A DNA stretch of 64,000 bases, from contig NZ_JACCCW010000002.1 in assembly GCF_013410065.1 (NCBI RefSeq), positions 248,001 through 312,000 on the forward strand, in the 5' to 3' direction. The position numbers were made by a program, and so were the translations under genes. The stretch is from Granulicella arctica. GTDB taxonomy: Bacteria > Acidobacteriota > Terriglobia > Terriglobales > Acidobacteriaceae. Within the stretch, counting starts at the first letter, position 1, and every line of letters starts with the position of its first letter. Under the pieces are notes generated by a model. The model worked only from the letters and a program-made list of their open reading frames with translations, did no database searches and was not told the DNA's origin. This document shows, piece after piece, positions 43,696 through 53,422 of this stretch.

Positions 43696-46458
43696 TTACA
43701 AACTCAATCCGTATCCCATGCTTCGCTCCACCACATGCTCTAAAGCTGGACCGATCTTCGGGCCTCCCGAGATAGCCTGTTCCGGCTGGAGCGCGCTCTT
43801 GTGTGAAACATCGTGGCTCAAGGCCTGCACCAGCTTGTCGCGGTCATTGGTGAAAATTTGCGCGTCCCACTGTCCCCGAGAGACGGATACATAAGCCATG
43901 CGGTGATTCAACAAGTCTTTGGCTCTAAGCTCAGTATCTGCATGAATCAACACACGTTCTGCTGTCTGTCCCTGGCTCGAATGGCTGGTGACAGCGTAAC
44001 CGTGGTCGATGTGCGGGAAGCCATGCACCCCGACTTCAACATTGCGTCCGCTATCAAGTTTCAGGTGCATTGAACCGTTCGTGCCGATGTTCTCAATGCT
44101 GGCAAGTTCACGATTGGCAATCTTCATTTCTTGATTGGGTGCCGTGAACTGAATACGATCACCGACGGAAAACGCCTTCGCTTCAGCTCGATACACGGAG
44201 ACGCCCATCTGGCGTCGTGGATCGTAGGTTGTCTGCTCCCCGTTGCCACGCAGAACCGTAAGCAAATTCTCCTGACCCTTCACAGCGAGAACATGCGCAT
44301 ACTCTCCTTTACCAATGCCGGTTTCCTTCGATGTCCGCGAATAATGCAGTACGTCGTTGGGCTGATACCGCTGTGCCCAAATGCGATCCGCGCCGGTCAA
44401 CTCTTGCCGTGGGACAAGCACCTGCATCGCATGTTCCCGCTTGTCAACGATGCCTTGCTTTTGTAGCTCCCTATGAATCACGGTATTGATCTCAGCACGG
44501 GAGCGATTGTCTGGTGACACGACAAGCGTATTTTCCGGCGAAGCTGTATACTCACGCGCTATCGCAGCGATTCGCGCTTCACGTCCAATCACCTCATGCA
44601 CTCGGCCCTGGATGTCGAGACTTTCGATTGCCGCTGCGACATGACCACTCGCCAGCATCTCTACCGCTTCCTTCAACTCTGGGTCACGCTGTCGCAGAAT
44701 CTCATCCAGCTTCACCGTGTGCATCCCAGATTCTTGAAGTTGAGCAAAGGGGCGGCCAGCCTCTACGCTTTCATGCTGACGAACATCGCCCACGAGCAAC
44801 ACCCGATCATTCCGGTGAAGACGCGAAAGGAACTCGTGCATCTGCCGTGTGGACGCAAGAGAAGACTCATCAAGCACGTAAAGCCGCTTCTCTCCTGTGT
44901 CGGGCCGATCACCTCTGGCTAAATGATGCTGAAGCGTCGATGTCATCATGCCAGCTTCAGCGAGTTTCTGAGCGGCTCGGCTTGTGGGTGCAAATCCTTC
45001 GACACGGTAGCCCTGTGCTTCTACGCCTTCACGAATGACTGACAACGTGGTCGTCTTACCTGCGCCTGCAACACCGTCAAGCCCAACAACCTTTTCGCGG
45101 GACAGGAAGATGTCATCCATTGCTGCAACCTGAGACTTGCTCAACTCTGGATGGGCATCTTCGATGCGTATGCGCAAGATCGGAGATACCAGCATGGAAC
45201 TCTCATACCGGCTTTCATTGCCGTTCTTCACAAGGCCGATGACCTCTCGCTCCAAACGAATCATCTCGGCTGTCGTGTACTGCAATGCTGCTCTTCCGTC
45301 TGATCGCTCAACCTTGCGGAACTCTCCATTCCGCACGCGCTGCTCGAATTCTCGTCGAACCTGGCTATACGTCACTTGGCCCATGCTGCGATCCATTGCT
45401 GCCTGCAAGATGCTTCGCTCATCCTGCACTGCTGACCGCTCGAAGACATGGTTGCGTGAATAAGTCACTGACTGCTGCGCGGCCTTCTCGGGCTGTTGTT
45501 CGACCTTGTGCTCGCGCTCCCGTGCCTGGGCTACAACATGATCCGGCTGATTGCCAAACTTTGCCGCAAGATCACGATGCCGTTCCAGCACCTCTTCGCG
45601 CGAAAGAAGATCCTTGCTGTCTCTTGTTCGATGCGCTGCAACCTGCGCGGCTCCAGCGCCTTCGCGCCCGATCTCCTGAAGATGCTCTTTGATCTGCGCA
45701 CGCCGAGGACTAGATGCTTCCAGATACTCTTGTGAGTATCCCCTGATTTCTGGCTGCCCATGTTGACCACGCTCGATCTCATAGCCAAGCCCTTGCAGCC
45801 GCATGGCAAGCTCGGAGCGATACACGCTCGTGGCGTAGTGCTGTGACTGAAAGAGACTACGCTCCTGCAAGGCGCGAGTTTGCCCGTTTGCTCGCTCTGT
45901 GATGTTGAAGATCACAGCATGGGTATGAAGCTGGGGAGCCGCATAGCCATCAACAGGTCGTGCAGTGTCATGCTCGAAGGTTGCCGCTACGAACTTGCCC
46001 GTCGTTTCAGGCGCATGAACATTGCCGATGCGAGCCTGCGTGTAGTGCTCCAGTTCATGCAGGGCAACGCGAACACTTTCACGATGTGCATCACGCACAC
46101 GTTCATCACCACCAACAAGAGCTGTTACCGATACAGACTTTGGCGCAGAGAACGTTGCATCCCAACCTGCGCGATGTTCCACGCTGGTAATCTGCTTGCC
46201 ATACTCGTTCTCATAAGTTCTCGCCGGTTGGTACTTAACGAGCTGCGCGGTGCTTACTGGATGCTGCCCTTCGCTTAACCGTGCGAACTGCTCATCAGTG
46301 ACAGAGCCATGCAGACCCCATTCATACGCAAGCTCTCCTTGCCACTCACTGTGCCCCTGGCGATCACGACTCCAGTAGTTCTGCTTTTCTGACGTGAACT
46401 CTCGCGCATGGTATGTGCGGGCTTGGTTGGCCGACAGCGCTTTGGAAAGAGTCAACAT
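43696..46458 (-). CDS. MobF-family relaxase/helicase (TrwC/TraI type)
   Basis: It nicks the transfer origin and unwinds the strand. The N-terminal relaxase domain has Tyr near 18 (ANQARTYHAREF), a second Tyr near 30, and the three-His metal motif PQLHTHAVIFN at about 172-182. A RecD-like helicase domain follows with Walker A GVAGAGKTT near 461-469, LDESSLAS and a C-terminal SSQGQTAERV. I choose ATG at 46458, giving 920 aa and the MobF start MLTLSKALSA; an upstream ATG adds 13 residues with no family match. Confidence 0.92.
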   Translation of the reverse strand: MLTLSKALSANQARTYHAREFTSEKQNYWSRDRQGHSEWQGELAYEWGLHGSVTDEQFARLSEGQHPVSTAQLVKYQPARTYENEYGKQITSVEHRAGWDATFSAPKSVSVTALVGGDERVRDAHRESVRVALHELEHYTQARIGNVHAPETTGKFVAATFEHDTARPVDGYAAPQLHTHAVIFNITERANGQTRALQERSLFQSQHYATSVYRSELAMRLQGLGYEIERGQHGQPEIRGYSQEYLEASSPRRAQIKEHLQEIGREGAGAAQVAAHRTRDSKDLLSREEVLERHRDLAAKFGNQPDHVVAQAREREHKVEQQPEKAAQQSVTYSRNHVFERSAVQDERSILQAAMDRSMGQVTYSQVRREFEQRVRNGEFRKVERSDGRAALQYTTAEMIRLEREVIGLVKNGNESRYESSMLVSPILRIRIEDAHPELSKSQVAAMDDIFLSREKVVGLDGVAGAGKTTTLSVIREGVEAQGYRVEGFAPTSRAAQKLAEAGMMTSTLQHHLARGDRPDTGEKRLYVLDESSLASTRQMHEFLSRLHRNDRVLLVGDVRQHESVEAGRPFAQLQESGMHTVKLDEILRQRDPELKEAVEMLASGHVAAAIESLDIQGRVHEVIGREARIAAIAREYTASPENTLVVSPDNRSRAEINTVIHRELQKQGIVDKREHAMQVLVPRQELTGADRIWAQRYQPNDVLHYSRTSKETGIGKGEYAHVLAVKGQENLLTVLRGNGEQTTYDPRRQMGVSVYRAEAKAFSVGDRIQFTAPNQEMKIANRELASIENIGTNGSMHLKLDSGRNVEVGVHGFPHIDHGYAVTSHSSQGQTAERVLIHADTELRAKDLLNHRMAYVSVSRGQWDAQIFTNDRDKLVQALSHDVSHKSALQPEQAISGGPKIGPALEHVVERSMGYGLSL

Positions 46459-46774
46459 GCGTAGAAGCCTCAACACGTGAACCGCAGAATTTCGCAACTG
46501 CTTGCTGCATAGCGTAACTCCAAATGTGGAAATGTAGGGCTTAATTTTAAGAAATATTTTCGACGCGATAGTTGCGAATACCCTTATGGATATTGAATGA
46601 AACAGTTATTGCATATCTAATTCATCGCATATACCTAGGCCAATATGACCTCTTCTAGTGAACGAATAAGCACGCGAATGCATAGACACAAACAAGGCCA
46701 ATGAAGGTCTCTTGGGAGCGTCGATATCAAGGGATATGGCGGGCAGAAACGGAGGTGCTTTGAGTACCGCGAAG
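46459..46774. other. 316-bp gap, candidate origin of transfer
   Basis: AT-richer than its flanks and located directly upstream of the relaxase, where oriT commonly lies. It includes short inverted elements such as CGC-gatagtt-GCG near 46564 and GATATC-aag-GGATATG-like sites near 46723. No nic motif is recognised. No gene is supported. Confidence 0.35.
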
Positions 46775-47623
46775 CTAGTCGATCCACTGCGATTTATCCC
46801 ACGGCTTAGGCGGTATATCGCCATTGCGAATAGCTGCTGCTCCCGGAAAGATCATATGGCGCTTTGGCATCGCAGGAGAGGCTACTGGAACAACAGGCTT
46901 TTCACTTTTCAAAGGTGTGCCATCTTCAGCGTGAGATGGTCTTTGATTGGCAGCCGTAATGGGCTGTTCTTTGGGCTCCAATTGGCGTCTTGAAAGACTC
47001 ACTTTAGTCTCGGCAAAGAGACGATATTTCCACTCTTCAATCTGCTCTCCAAACTGGCCCCAAAGAGCATTCCAATCGGAGGCGAATTCGACTCCATAAA
47101 TCTCTTCATAAAGCCGTCTCCATTCACTAGCCAACTCCTGTCTGATCATGATTGCGACATAGAGGACAAGAAGCGGGATAACACAGATGAAGGAGAGCGG
47201 TTCGGCGATCAATTCTCCGAAGGTCCGATTGCCGTAGAAGTCCTCTTGCAGGAAGCTTTCCAATTCGGATGACTTCCATCTCTGGGCTGGTACCTTTACA
47301 AGTTCATTCCACCCTCGCTCGCGAGCCAAAGAAGACAGTCCAATCGGAAAAAACCCGGTCCCTTTTGAATCGACATCTTGAGGAATGACGATCTCGCTTT
47401 TCCGTCCCGCAACCGACTTGCAAAGCCACTCAATTTGGGTCGTACTCGCTGGACTTTCAGCGTGCTTAGAACTGTCCCAATAAGTCATCAAATAGTAGCG
47501 TTCGAGCGGCGGCAATTCCCACCGAAACCACGCCAGAAATGTAGCCAATGCCAGCGCCGGAATCGAGCACATCAGCAGTGCTATTCTCCACGGAAACACC
47601 CTGCGAAGAACCGGCCATTGCAT
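46775..47623 (-). CDS. Two-helix membrane protein of the mobilization region
   Basis: 282 aa with one transmembrane segment at about 12-32 (RIALLMCSIPALALATFLAW), a periplasmic-type stretch, and a second at about 144-165 (LSFICVIPLLVLYVAIMI), then a charged cytoplasmic tail. This layout copies the N-terminus of VirD4/TraD coupling proteins, but the ATPase domain is absent. It may recruit the relaxosome to a helper system, or it may be unrelated. No family recognised with certainty. Confidence 0.65.
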   Translation of the reverse strand: MQWPVLRRVFPWRIALLMCSIPALALATFLAWFRWELPPLERYYLMTYWDSSKHAESPASTTQIEWLCKSVAGRKSEIVIPQDVDSKGTGFFPIGLSSLARERGWNELVKVPAQRWKSSELESFLQEDFYGNRTFGELIAEPLSFICVIPLLVLYVAIMIRQELASEWRRLYEEIYGVEFASDWNALWGQFGEQIEEWKYRLFAETKVSLSRRQLEPKEQPITAANQRPSHAEDGTPLKSEKPVVPVASPAMPKRHMIFPGAAAIRNGDIPPKPWDKSQWID

Positions 47624-47637
47624 GATGCTTTCCCCTC

Positions 47638-48042
47638 TTATTTAGTGGTGGTTTGCGACCGCTTTCGGGACAGGAATTCACGGGCCTTTTGTTCCTTAAT
47701 TGAATCTGCATAAGCAGACATCTTGCGCATGTCTTTCGTGCTCAATGGCCCCTTGGATGCCTGGGCAAACAGGTTCAGCATGAGGTCCCGCATCCCTATG
47801 ATCTCCGCCAAAAGAACGGTGTCGGTCTGTTCTTGCTGTGGAGCGCGGACAGACGCGAGAGCGGTGTCGCGCAACCACTCGGATACCTTTTTCCCGGCCT
47901 TAAAAGCCGCTGCTTCGATCTCACCAAGCTCCGCTTCCGTGAGTCTGGTTGCTATGGATTTCACGCGAGAGACATCGCTTGCTGCTGGGCTGGCCGAAGC
48001 TGGCTCTGCGATTTCTTGCAGTTTGCTATCAGGAGAGGCCAT
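47638..48042 (-). CDS. MobC/ribbon-helix-helix-like relaxosome protein
   Basis: 134 aa. The segment RVKSIATRLTEAELGEIEAA followed by AGKKVSEWLRDTAL matches the RHH core of plasmid MobC-type proteins, which assist relaxases at oriT. A helical C-terminus (EIIGMRDLMLNLFAQA) follows. ATG at 48042 has AGGTGG upstream; GTG at 48054 is an alternative. It ends 14 bp before the membrane protein gene, so they form one unit leading to the relaxase. Confidence 0.78.
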   Translation of the reverse strand: MASPDSKLQEIAEPASASPAASDVSRVKSIATRLTEAELGEIEAAAFKAGKKVSEWLRDTALASVRAPQQEQTDTVLLAEIIGMRDLMLNLFAQASKGPLSTKDMRKMSAYADSIKEQKAREFLSRKRSQTTTK

Positions 48043-48344
48043 GAACGGTACCACCTATTGAGACTTCTCTGGTGTCTGCTTGGATGCGCTTGTTGTCCGC
48101 GTAGTTTCTGTAATTACGCTTCCGGTGGGCATCCAGTACGCGTAAACGGCAACGAGTGCCCTCGTTTACGTCCGTGAACACAAAACGGCAATCCATTGCA
48201 GGAAAAGAAGTTAGCGAAATGCGCCCCGGAGTCGCTTCACAGCACCCATTTGGGGATGACGTGTCAACTTTCACCCGCTGCGAAGCAGCGTATCCTCTCC
48301 GTGCTGACATACAATTGCCGCATTGCCACAATTGAGAGGTATGG

Positions 48345-50123
48345 ATGAGCGAAACCGTCAGCTTCGCAGTCGACCCAAGACTTGCGACTTTACTCGGGGA
48401 GTCCTACAGATCGACAGAGCAGGCCCTTAAGGAACTTGTGGACAATGCGTGGGATGCTGATGCGGAGAATATTGGCATCACCCTGCCGACAGAGATGTCT
48501 GACGAGCCGATCATCGTCAGCGACGATGGGACCGGGATGACCGAAGAAGAACTACGAAGTGAGTATCTGAAAGTGGCTCGGGATCGGCGGCAACTCAAGG
48601 GAGATCGAACTCTCGGAAAGCGGCGACAGGTACGTGGGCGTCGAGGTATTGGCAAGTTCGCAGGGTTGATGATCGCCGAGCAAATGGAAGTAGTCAGCCG
48701 CGCCAGAGGCCGAGTCTCCTCTCTGCTTATTGATCGAACTCAAATCAATGCGACGAGTTCAGATTTTGAGGCGATTGAGATTCCTTTTTCTTCGACAAAC
48801 TGCGATCCAAGCCAGCATGGAACCACGGTAAAACTCTCACACCTGAATCGTCGTCTCAGTCACCCGAACGCGGAAAAACTGCGCCGAATTCTCGTACTTG
48901 ATTATGGCAGAGCCACCGATTTCAAGATCACAGTAAACGGTCAGCTCACCACCCTCCATGATATTTCGGGAGAAGCCTTTTCATTCGATCAGTCACTACC
49001 CGCTATGGGAAATGTAAAGATGTCCTTTGCCATTTCTGACGGCAAGCACTCGGTGAAGCACCCTGGGATTGTAATCAAGGTAAGTGGCAAGCCAATCGGT
49101 GAACCAAGCTTCTTCGGGCTCGACAAACAGGAGGATATACCACCACAGGTTCTCAAGCGCGTTTACGGCGAAATCGAAGCCGACGGATTGCTAGACGATG
49201 TGACTGCCGATTGGGGTGCAATCGTCGAAAATAGCGTTGCATATGGTGAGTTGGAGCGCTACGTTCAAGACGTACTTCGGGAAGAGCTACAGAAGACCTT
49301 TAAGAGGGAGTTCAACCTAGTCCACGCTAGGATCAAGCAGCAAATTGATAAGAGACTCGCCGCCCTCCCAGAACACCGACGCCCTTTTGCCCATGCACAA
49401 TTGGAAAAGATATTGCAACGCTTCTACGGGGAGAACGAAGAGAAAATCCAGTCGATTGTGACGGTAGTTTTGGACGCATTAGAACGAGATGAATACTGGG
49501 TTGTCCTCCGAGAAATTCATAATGCAGAACACGGTAGCGTCCAACACTTCGCCGACGCTCTCACTGCATTTGGGCTCCTAGAATTGGTATTCGTTGGAAA
49601 GCAGGCGAAGAGCAGAATCGACCTGTTGGACAGTCTCGATAAATTGATCTCCAACTCTGCCACACTCGAACAACAACTGCATCAGGTCATTGAGCATAAC
49701 CTCTGGCTACTTGGCTCTCGCTATGCTTTAGTTTCCTCCAATCGAACCATGAAAACTGTTGTCGAAACCTACATGCAAGAGCACTACAAAGGCAAGAATG
49801 CGTCAAAGAGACCAGACCTGTTATTGCTCAGCGAGATGCATGGAGAGCACCTTCTGATTGAGTTTAAACGCCCGAGCAAGACCATCGACCGTGACGACGA
49901 GGCGCAGGCTCAAAAATATCGTGACGACTTTGGGACGAAGTTGCACCCAATGAAAATTTGGCTTATCGGTGGTGCGGTAGAGAAGAGTCTCCGACTCAAT
50001 AGCGCCAATCAGGTGGAATACATCAGCTATACCGATCTGATTGGGCGCGCACGAGCCGAAGTTGATTGGCTTATGAAAAGCCTCGTAGAGCCGCCGTCAA
50101 CACTAAAGCTCGCTCTGCCATAG
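48345..50123 (+). CDS. GHKL ATPase fused to a PD-(D/E)XK nuclease-like domain
   Basis: 592 aa. The N-terminal ATPase has the N-box ELVDNAWDAD (E30, N34, D37), G1 motif DDGTGM at 60-65 and G2 GRRGIGKFAGL near 97-107, as in MutL/HSP90/MORC proteins. A helical middle section follows. The C-terminus (about 489-530) has RPDLLLL, then LLIEFKRP: Asp near 491, E506 and K508 give a PD-(D/E)XK nuclease signature similar to Shedu-type domains. ATP-gated DNA cleavage, probably anti-phage, is inference. It is the only cargo gene here on the plus strand before the integrase. Confidence 0.78.
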   Translation: MSETVSFAVDPRLATLLGESYRSTEQALKELVDNAWDADAENIGITLPTEMSDEPIIVSDDGTGMTEEELRSEYLKVARDRRQLKGDRTLGKRRQVRGRRGIGKFAGLMIAEQMEVVSRARGRVSSLLIDRTQINATSSDFEAIEIPFSSTNCDPSQHGTTVKLSHLNRRLSHPNAEKLRRILVLDYGRATDFKITVNGQLTTLHDISGEAFSFDQSLPAMGNVKMSFAISDGKHSVKHPGIVIKVSGKPIGEPSFFGLDKQEDIPPQVLKRVYGEIEADGLLDDVTADWGAIVENSVAYGELERYVQDVLREELQKTFKREFNLVHARIKQQIDKRLAALPEHRRPFAHAQLEKILQRFYGENEEKIQSIVTVVLDALERDEYWVVLREIHNAEHGSVQHFADALTAFGLLELVFVGKQAKSRIDLLDSLDKLISNSATLEQQLHQVIEHNLWLLGSRYALVSSNRTMKTVVETYMQEHYKGKNASKRPDLLLLSEMHGEHLLIEFKRPSKTIDRDDEAQAQKYRDDFGTKLHPMKIWLIGGAVEKSLRLNSANQVEYISYTDLIGRARAEVDWLMKSLVEPPSTLKLALP

Positions 50124-50163
50124 CGCGAAGACCATTCCCCCCAAAGAGCTGGAATGGTGCCAA

Positions 50164-51369
50164 TCATGACGGTACACTTACTAGCCGGGCTGCCTTCGCA
50201 TCATAGATGTACTGCGTGATGGTCCCATCCTTGATGCGTTCGACTGCTTCGTCGATCACAAAAAGCGGCACCAGGAACCACTCGCGTGGCTTTACAGCGT
50301 TGCCGAAACGGTCCTTGATCTCTATATCTAACTGAACGGGATCAAAGACACGATGAATGATGTTTTCGAGTTTCACCCGACTGACGTTGTAAAGCTGGTA
50401 TGTCGCGACTATTTCGACATCGGACATCAGGAACGTCGGATCGAGGGTCGCGTTTGCGATGCGCGTCTCCAACTTTCCTCCTGTCACTCCGATTTTGTGT
50501 AGAACATTCCGGTTTGTTACGACGATTGGATGCTCCGACTTGCTACGGAGAACATAGATAGTCCCACTCGCCAGGTCATCGTTGGCTTGCTCGCTTGCAA
50601 ACAGTGGCCCCGCATCAGCGTTGGTGATGATGCGCCCCGCCTGCTCTTTATCGGGATAAAGAGACCGCTGGAACGAGCGCATCAGTATGTTGCTTTCCGT
50701 TCCATTGTCGTAAACAACGCGCAAGCGGCTGTCCCGGCGGTCGTAGCCCGTTTTGAAGTCCTCTCCTACTTCAGCAACGTAGGCGACCTGACCACCGACA
50801 ATGAAGTATTGGCCTTGCTGAATCTCGGCCATCTTGATCTGATCCATCGTCTGGACTGGAATTGACTCACGAACGCCGGCCTGCAACTCTCGTTGCACCT
50901 TTTCAAAGAGCGGCTTGAACGTTTCAAAGTCCTCACAGACGGCACGGTTTGCAATCTCCTCGGCAGCGCGCTTGTCTACGCTCTTGCGAACGTGGCGTAG
51001 CTCAGTGACACTTCCCGCGCCTGGAATATCTTTCAACTCGGCGAGCAACTCTTCGTCGTCAATCGCGTCAGGAGAAGCGTCCAAAACAATTTCCCCATCC
51101 GAGAGCAACCCTTGATGGTCTAGCGGCGCAAGCAAAGAGCGGCACTCCGCTAACGCACGCAGCCGGTCAAGACGCACAGCATACAGCCGCTCGAAAATAT
51201 CGAGACCCTCACTATGCCTGGGCAAGCGGCCATGCTTTTCTACAAACCGCTGAATCTCCTCGAAGCCCGCAATAATGCGCTCTTCGCGCGGAGAACGACC
51301 GCCCTTCTTCTCCGGCTCGGCGAAGTCGCTGAGTTCTGAGCGTAGTTCGTCAAGATCAATTTCGCTCAT
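50164..51369 (-). CDS. GIY-YIG (T5orf172-type) nuclease domain protein
   Basis: 401 aa. The C-terminal third carries a GIY-YIG-like fold of the T5orf172/MUG113 class: GTIYVLRSK near 268, HKIGVTGGKLETRIANA, then the helix ending with KLENIIHRVF. The N-terminus includes a helical RIIAGFEEIQRFVEKHGRLP region. ATG at 51369 has GAGGGG upstream and overlaps the helicase stop by 14 bp, so this is the third gene of the methylase-helicase operon. Likely nuclease of the set. Confidence 0.8.
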   Translation of the reverse strand: MSEIDLDELRSELSDFAEPEKKGGRSPREERIIAGFEEIQRFVEKHGRLPRHSEGLDIFERLYAVRLDRLRALAECRSLLAPLDHQGLLSDGEIVLDASPDAIDDEELLAELKDIPGAGSVTELRHVRKSVDKRAAEEIANRAVCEDFETFKPLFEKVQRELQAGVRESIPVQTMDQIKMAEIQQGQYFIVGGQVAYVAEVGEDFKTGYDRRDSRLRVVYDNGTESNILMRSFQRSLYPDKEQAGRIITNADAGPLFASEQANDDLASGTIYVLRSKSEHPIVVTNRNVLHKIGVTGGKLETRIANATLDPTFLMSDVEIVATYQLYNVSRVKLENIIHRVFDPVQLDIEIKDRFGNAVKPREWFLVPLFVIDEAVERIKDGTITQYIYDAKAARLVSVPS

Positions 51370-53422
51370 AACGCCCCTCATCTTTGTAGCGCACAAACGC
51401 GGCTGCGCCTTCGGCCATCCGACGCTCCCAGGCGTCCTGCGAATCAATCGAAGGAATTCTCCCACGCTCTTTCTTGAATTTCACTGCGCGAATGGCCAAT
51501 TCCTTGGCCTCTTCCGGCGTCAACTTTGTCTTCTTCGCAGAAATGGCAGCAGCAACCTGCTTCAGATTGTCCTCATTCATTGCCTTGGAGAGGATGGCAT
51601 AGGCCTCGCCAAACGGATTGATACGGTCGATCAGGTCAACATCCAATTCCCGCACATCCATTGCGAACCGGCGCACACCGTCGATCAGAGCGGTGTTGGC
51701 TGCTGGCTCCGTACCTCCTCCGCCCAAAACTTCCTTCTTGGCCTGCTGGGTGATGTTCAATGCGGCGATAGCGTGTTGGCGCACCGCTTCCTGATCCTCA
51801 CTATCCAACTCCGGGTATTTATCTTTGATGATCTTGCCCAAGCGAACCACAGTGAGGTCTTCAGGCACCAAGTCCTCGTTGAACAAGCCCTGCTCGACCG
51901 CAGTCTTGTCCTGAACGAAGGCTGCGATGACTTCGTTCAAATCTTCTTGGCAGACTCGGGCCGCTTCTTCACTCTTTGGCTGGGTGAGTCCCTTGATCTC
52001 GATCTGGAAGCGGCCTGTTTGCTCATTGAAGCCAACGTTGCACTTGCCGGGATCGTAGCCACTCTCGCCATAATCGTATCCAGTGACAGGTCCACTCTCC
52101 GGATTTTTTGGCTTGAACTCGAAGCGTGGTGCGAGTACCTGCTCCATCAGTAAGCTGGCGGCGATCGCCTTCAACGTGTCGTTCACCGCTTCGTTCACAG
52201 CTTCGTCGGAAGCATCGGGGGCGGCGATCAAGTTCGAGAAACGCGCACGGAGCTTACCGGGAGCATCGCGCGTCGCCCTTCCAATGATTTGCACGATCTC
52301 CGTTAAGCTCGACCGATAACCGATAGTGAGCGCGTGTTCGCACCAAATCCAGTCGAAGCCCTCCTTCGCCATACCCAAAGCGATGATGATGTCTACATTG
52401 TCGCGATTGTTCTTCTGTGAAGCATCCTTGAGGGAGGCCAGCACCTTGGCGTGCCTATCCGGCCCGTCATCTACAAGGTCGGCGACCTTCAGGATGCGAC
52501 CGTCTGCCAACCGCACAAGGTCAAAGCCGGTGGCAGGGTCCTTACCTTCCCAGCTTCCGAGCGCTCCCATGATCTCGCTGACTTCCGTCGTCTTGCCTCG
52601 CTTCGTGCTTTCACGCGAGTTGACGTTGGGGATGTGGATGATCGTTTTCTCGGAAGGATCGAGAACGTTTGGGATGTCCTCGATATATGAGCCGCTATAG
52701 AAGAAGTAGCCCATGTCGAGCTGTTTCAGGTACTCATACCCATTGAGCTGTTCGTAGTAGGTGTAAGTGACTGTATCGAACTTCTCTTCGTCCTGCGGAG
52801 ACAACACGGCCTCAGCATCACCACGGAAGTACGAACCTGTCAGGGCCACGATGTGAGCGCGCTCGCGGGCCATGAAGTGACCGAGATGAGAGCCGAGCTT
52901 ATTGTCCGGGTTGGAGGAGACATGGTGGAATTCGTCGACGGCGATCAGCCGGTCGTCAAACTTCTCCACGCCATACTCATCCACAGCAAATCGGAAAGTG
53001 GCGTGCGTGCAGACGAGTACCTTGTCGTTGCTTTCAAGAAACGCCCCCACGGCCTTGACCTTGCTGCCGTTCTCGCCTCCCGGAGCATCGCAGAGGTTCC
53101 ACTGCGGCTTAACGTACCAGTCCGCCCAGAAGCCATACTTGGTGAGGGGCTCGTCGTTAAAGCTCGCCCCGATCGACCTCTCGGGGACGACAATGATCGC
53201 CTGCTTCAGGCCTTGATGTTCAAGCTTGTCGAGCGCAATAAACATGAGCGCCCGGCTCTTGCCGGAAGCCGGAGGCGACTTGATGAGCAGGAATTGCTCA
53301 CCACGCTTCTCGTAGGCGCGCTCCTGCATAGGGCGCATGCCCAGGGCGTTCGCCTTTGTGGAACTGCCGTTACGGGAATAGAAAACTGAAACTGACGGAA
53401 CACTCTTCGCGTCGTTGCTCAT
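51356..53422 (-). CDS. DEAD/DEAH-box helicase (type III/I Res-like)
   Basis: 688 aa superfamily 2 helicase. Walker A PPASGKS at 50-56, DEFHH box near 158, SAT-like LTGSYFRG, and motif VI EIVQIIGRATRDAPG near 376-390. After the motor come about 270 residues of helical sequence. Its start ATGA overlaps the methyltransferase stop. DNA translocation or unwinding in a restriction-like system is the natural reading. Confidence 0.88.
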   Translation of the reverse strand: MSNDAKSVPSVSVFYSRNGSSTKANALGMRPMQERAYEKRGEQFLLIKSPPASGKSRALMFIALDKLEHQGLKQAIIVVPERSIGASFNDEPLTKYGFWADWYVKPQWNLCDAPGGENGSKVKAVGAFLESNDKVLVCTHATFRFAVDEYGVEKFDDRLIAVDEFHHVSSNPDNKLGSHLGHFMARERAHIVALTGSYFRGDAEAVLSPQDEEKFDTVTYTYYEQLNGYEYLKQLDMGYFFYSGSYIEDIPNVLDPSEKTIIHIPNVNSRESTKRGKTTEVSEIMGALGSWEGKDPATGFDLVRLADGRILKVADLVDDGPDRHAKVLASLKDASQKNNRDNVDIIIALGMAKEGFDWIWCEHALTIGYRSSLTEIVQIIGRATRDAPGKLRARFSNLIAAPDASDEAVNEAVNDTLKAIAASLLMEQVLAPRFEFKPKNPESGPVTGYDYGESGYDPGKCNVGFNEQTGRFQIEIKGLTQPKSEEAARVCQEDLNEVIAAFVQDKTAVEQGLFNEDLVPEDLTVVRLGKIIKDKYPELDSEDQEAVRQHAIAALNITQQAKKEVLGGGGTEPAANTALIDGVRRFAMDVRELDVDLIDRINPFGEAYAILSKAMNEDNLKQVAAAISAKKTKLTPEEAKELAIRAVKFKKERGRIPSIDSQDAWERRMAEGAAAFVRYKDEGRYERN

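Noticed and set aside
46606..46824. 72-aa minus-strand frame before the relaxase.
   Set aside because: Overlaps the 3' end of the membrane protein gene and has no coding features.
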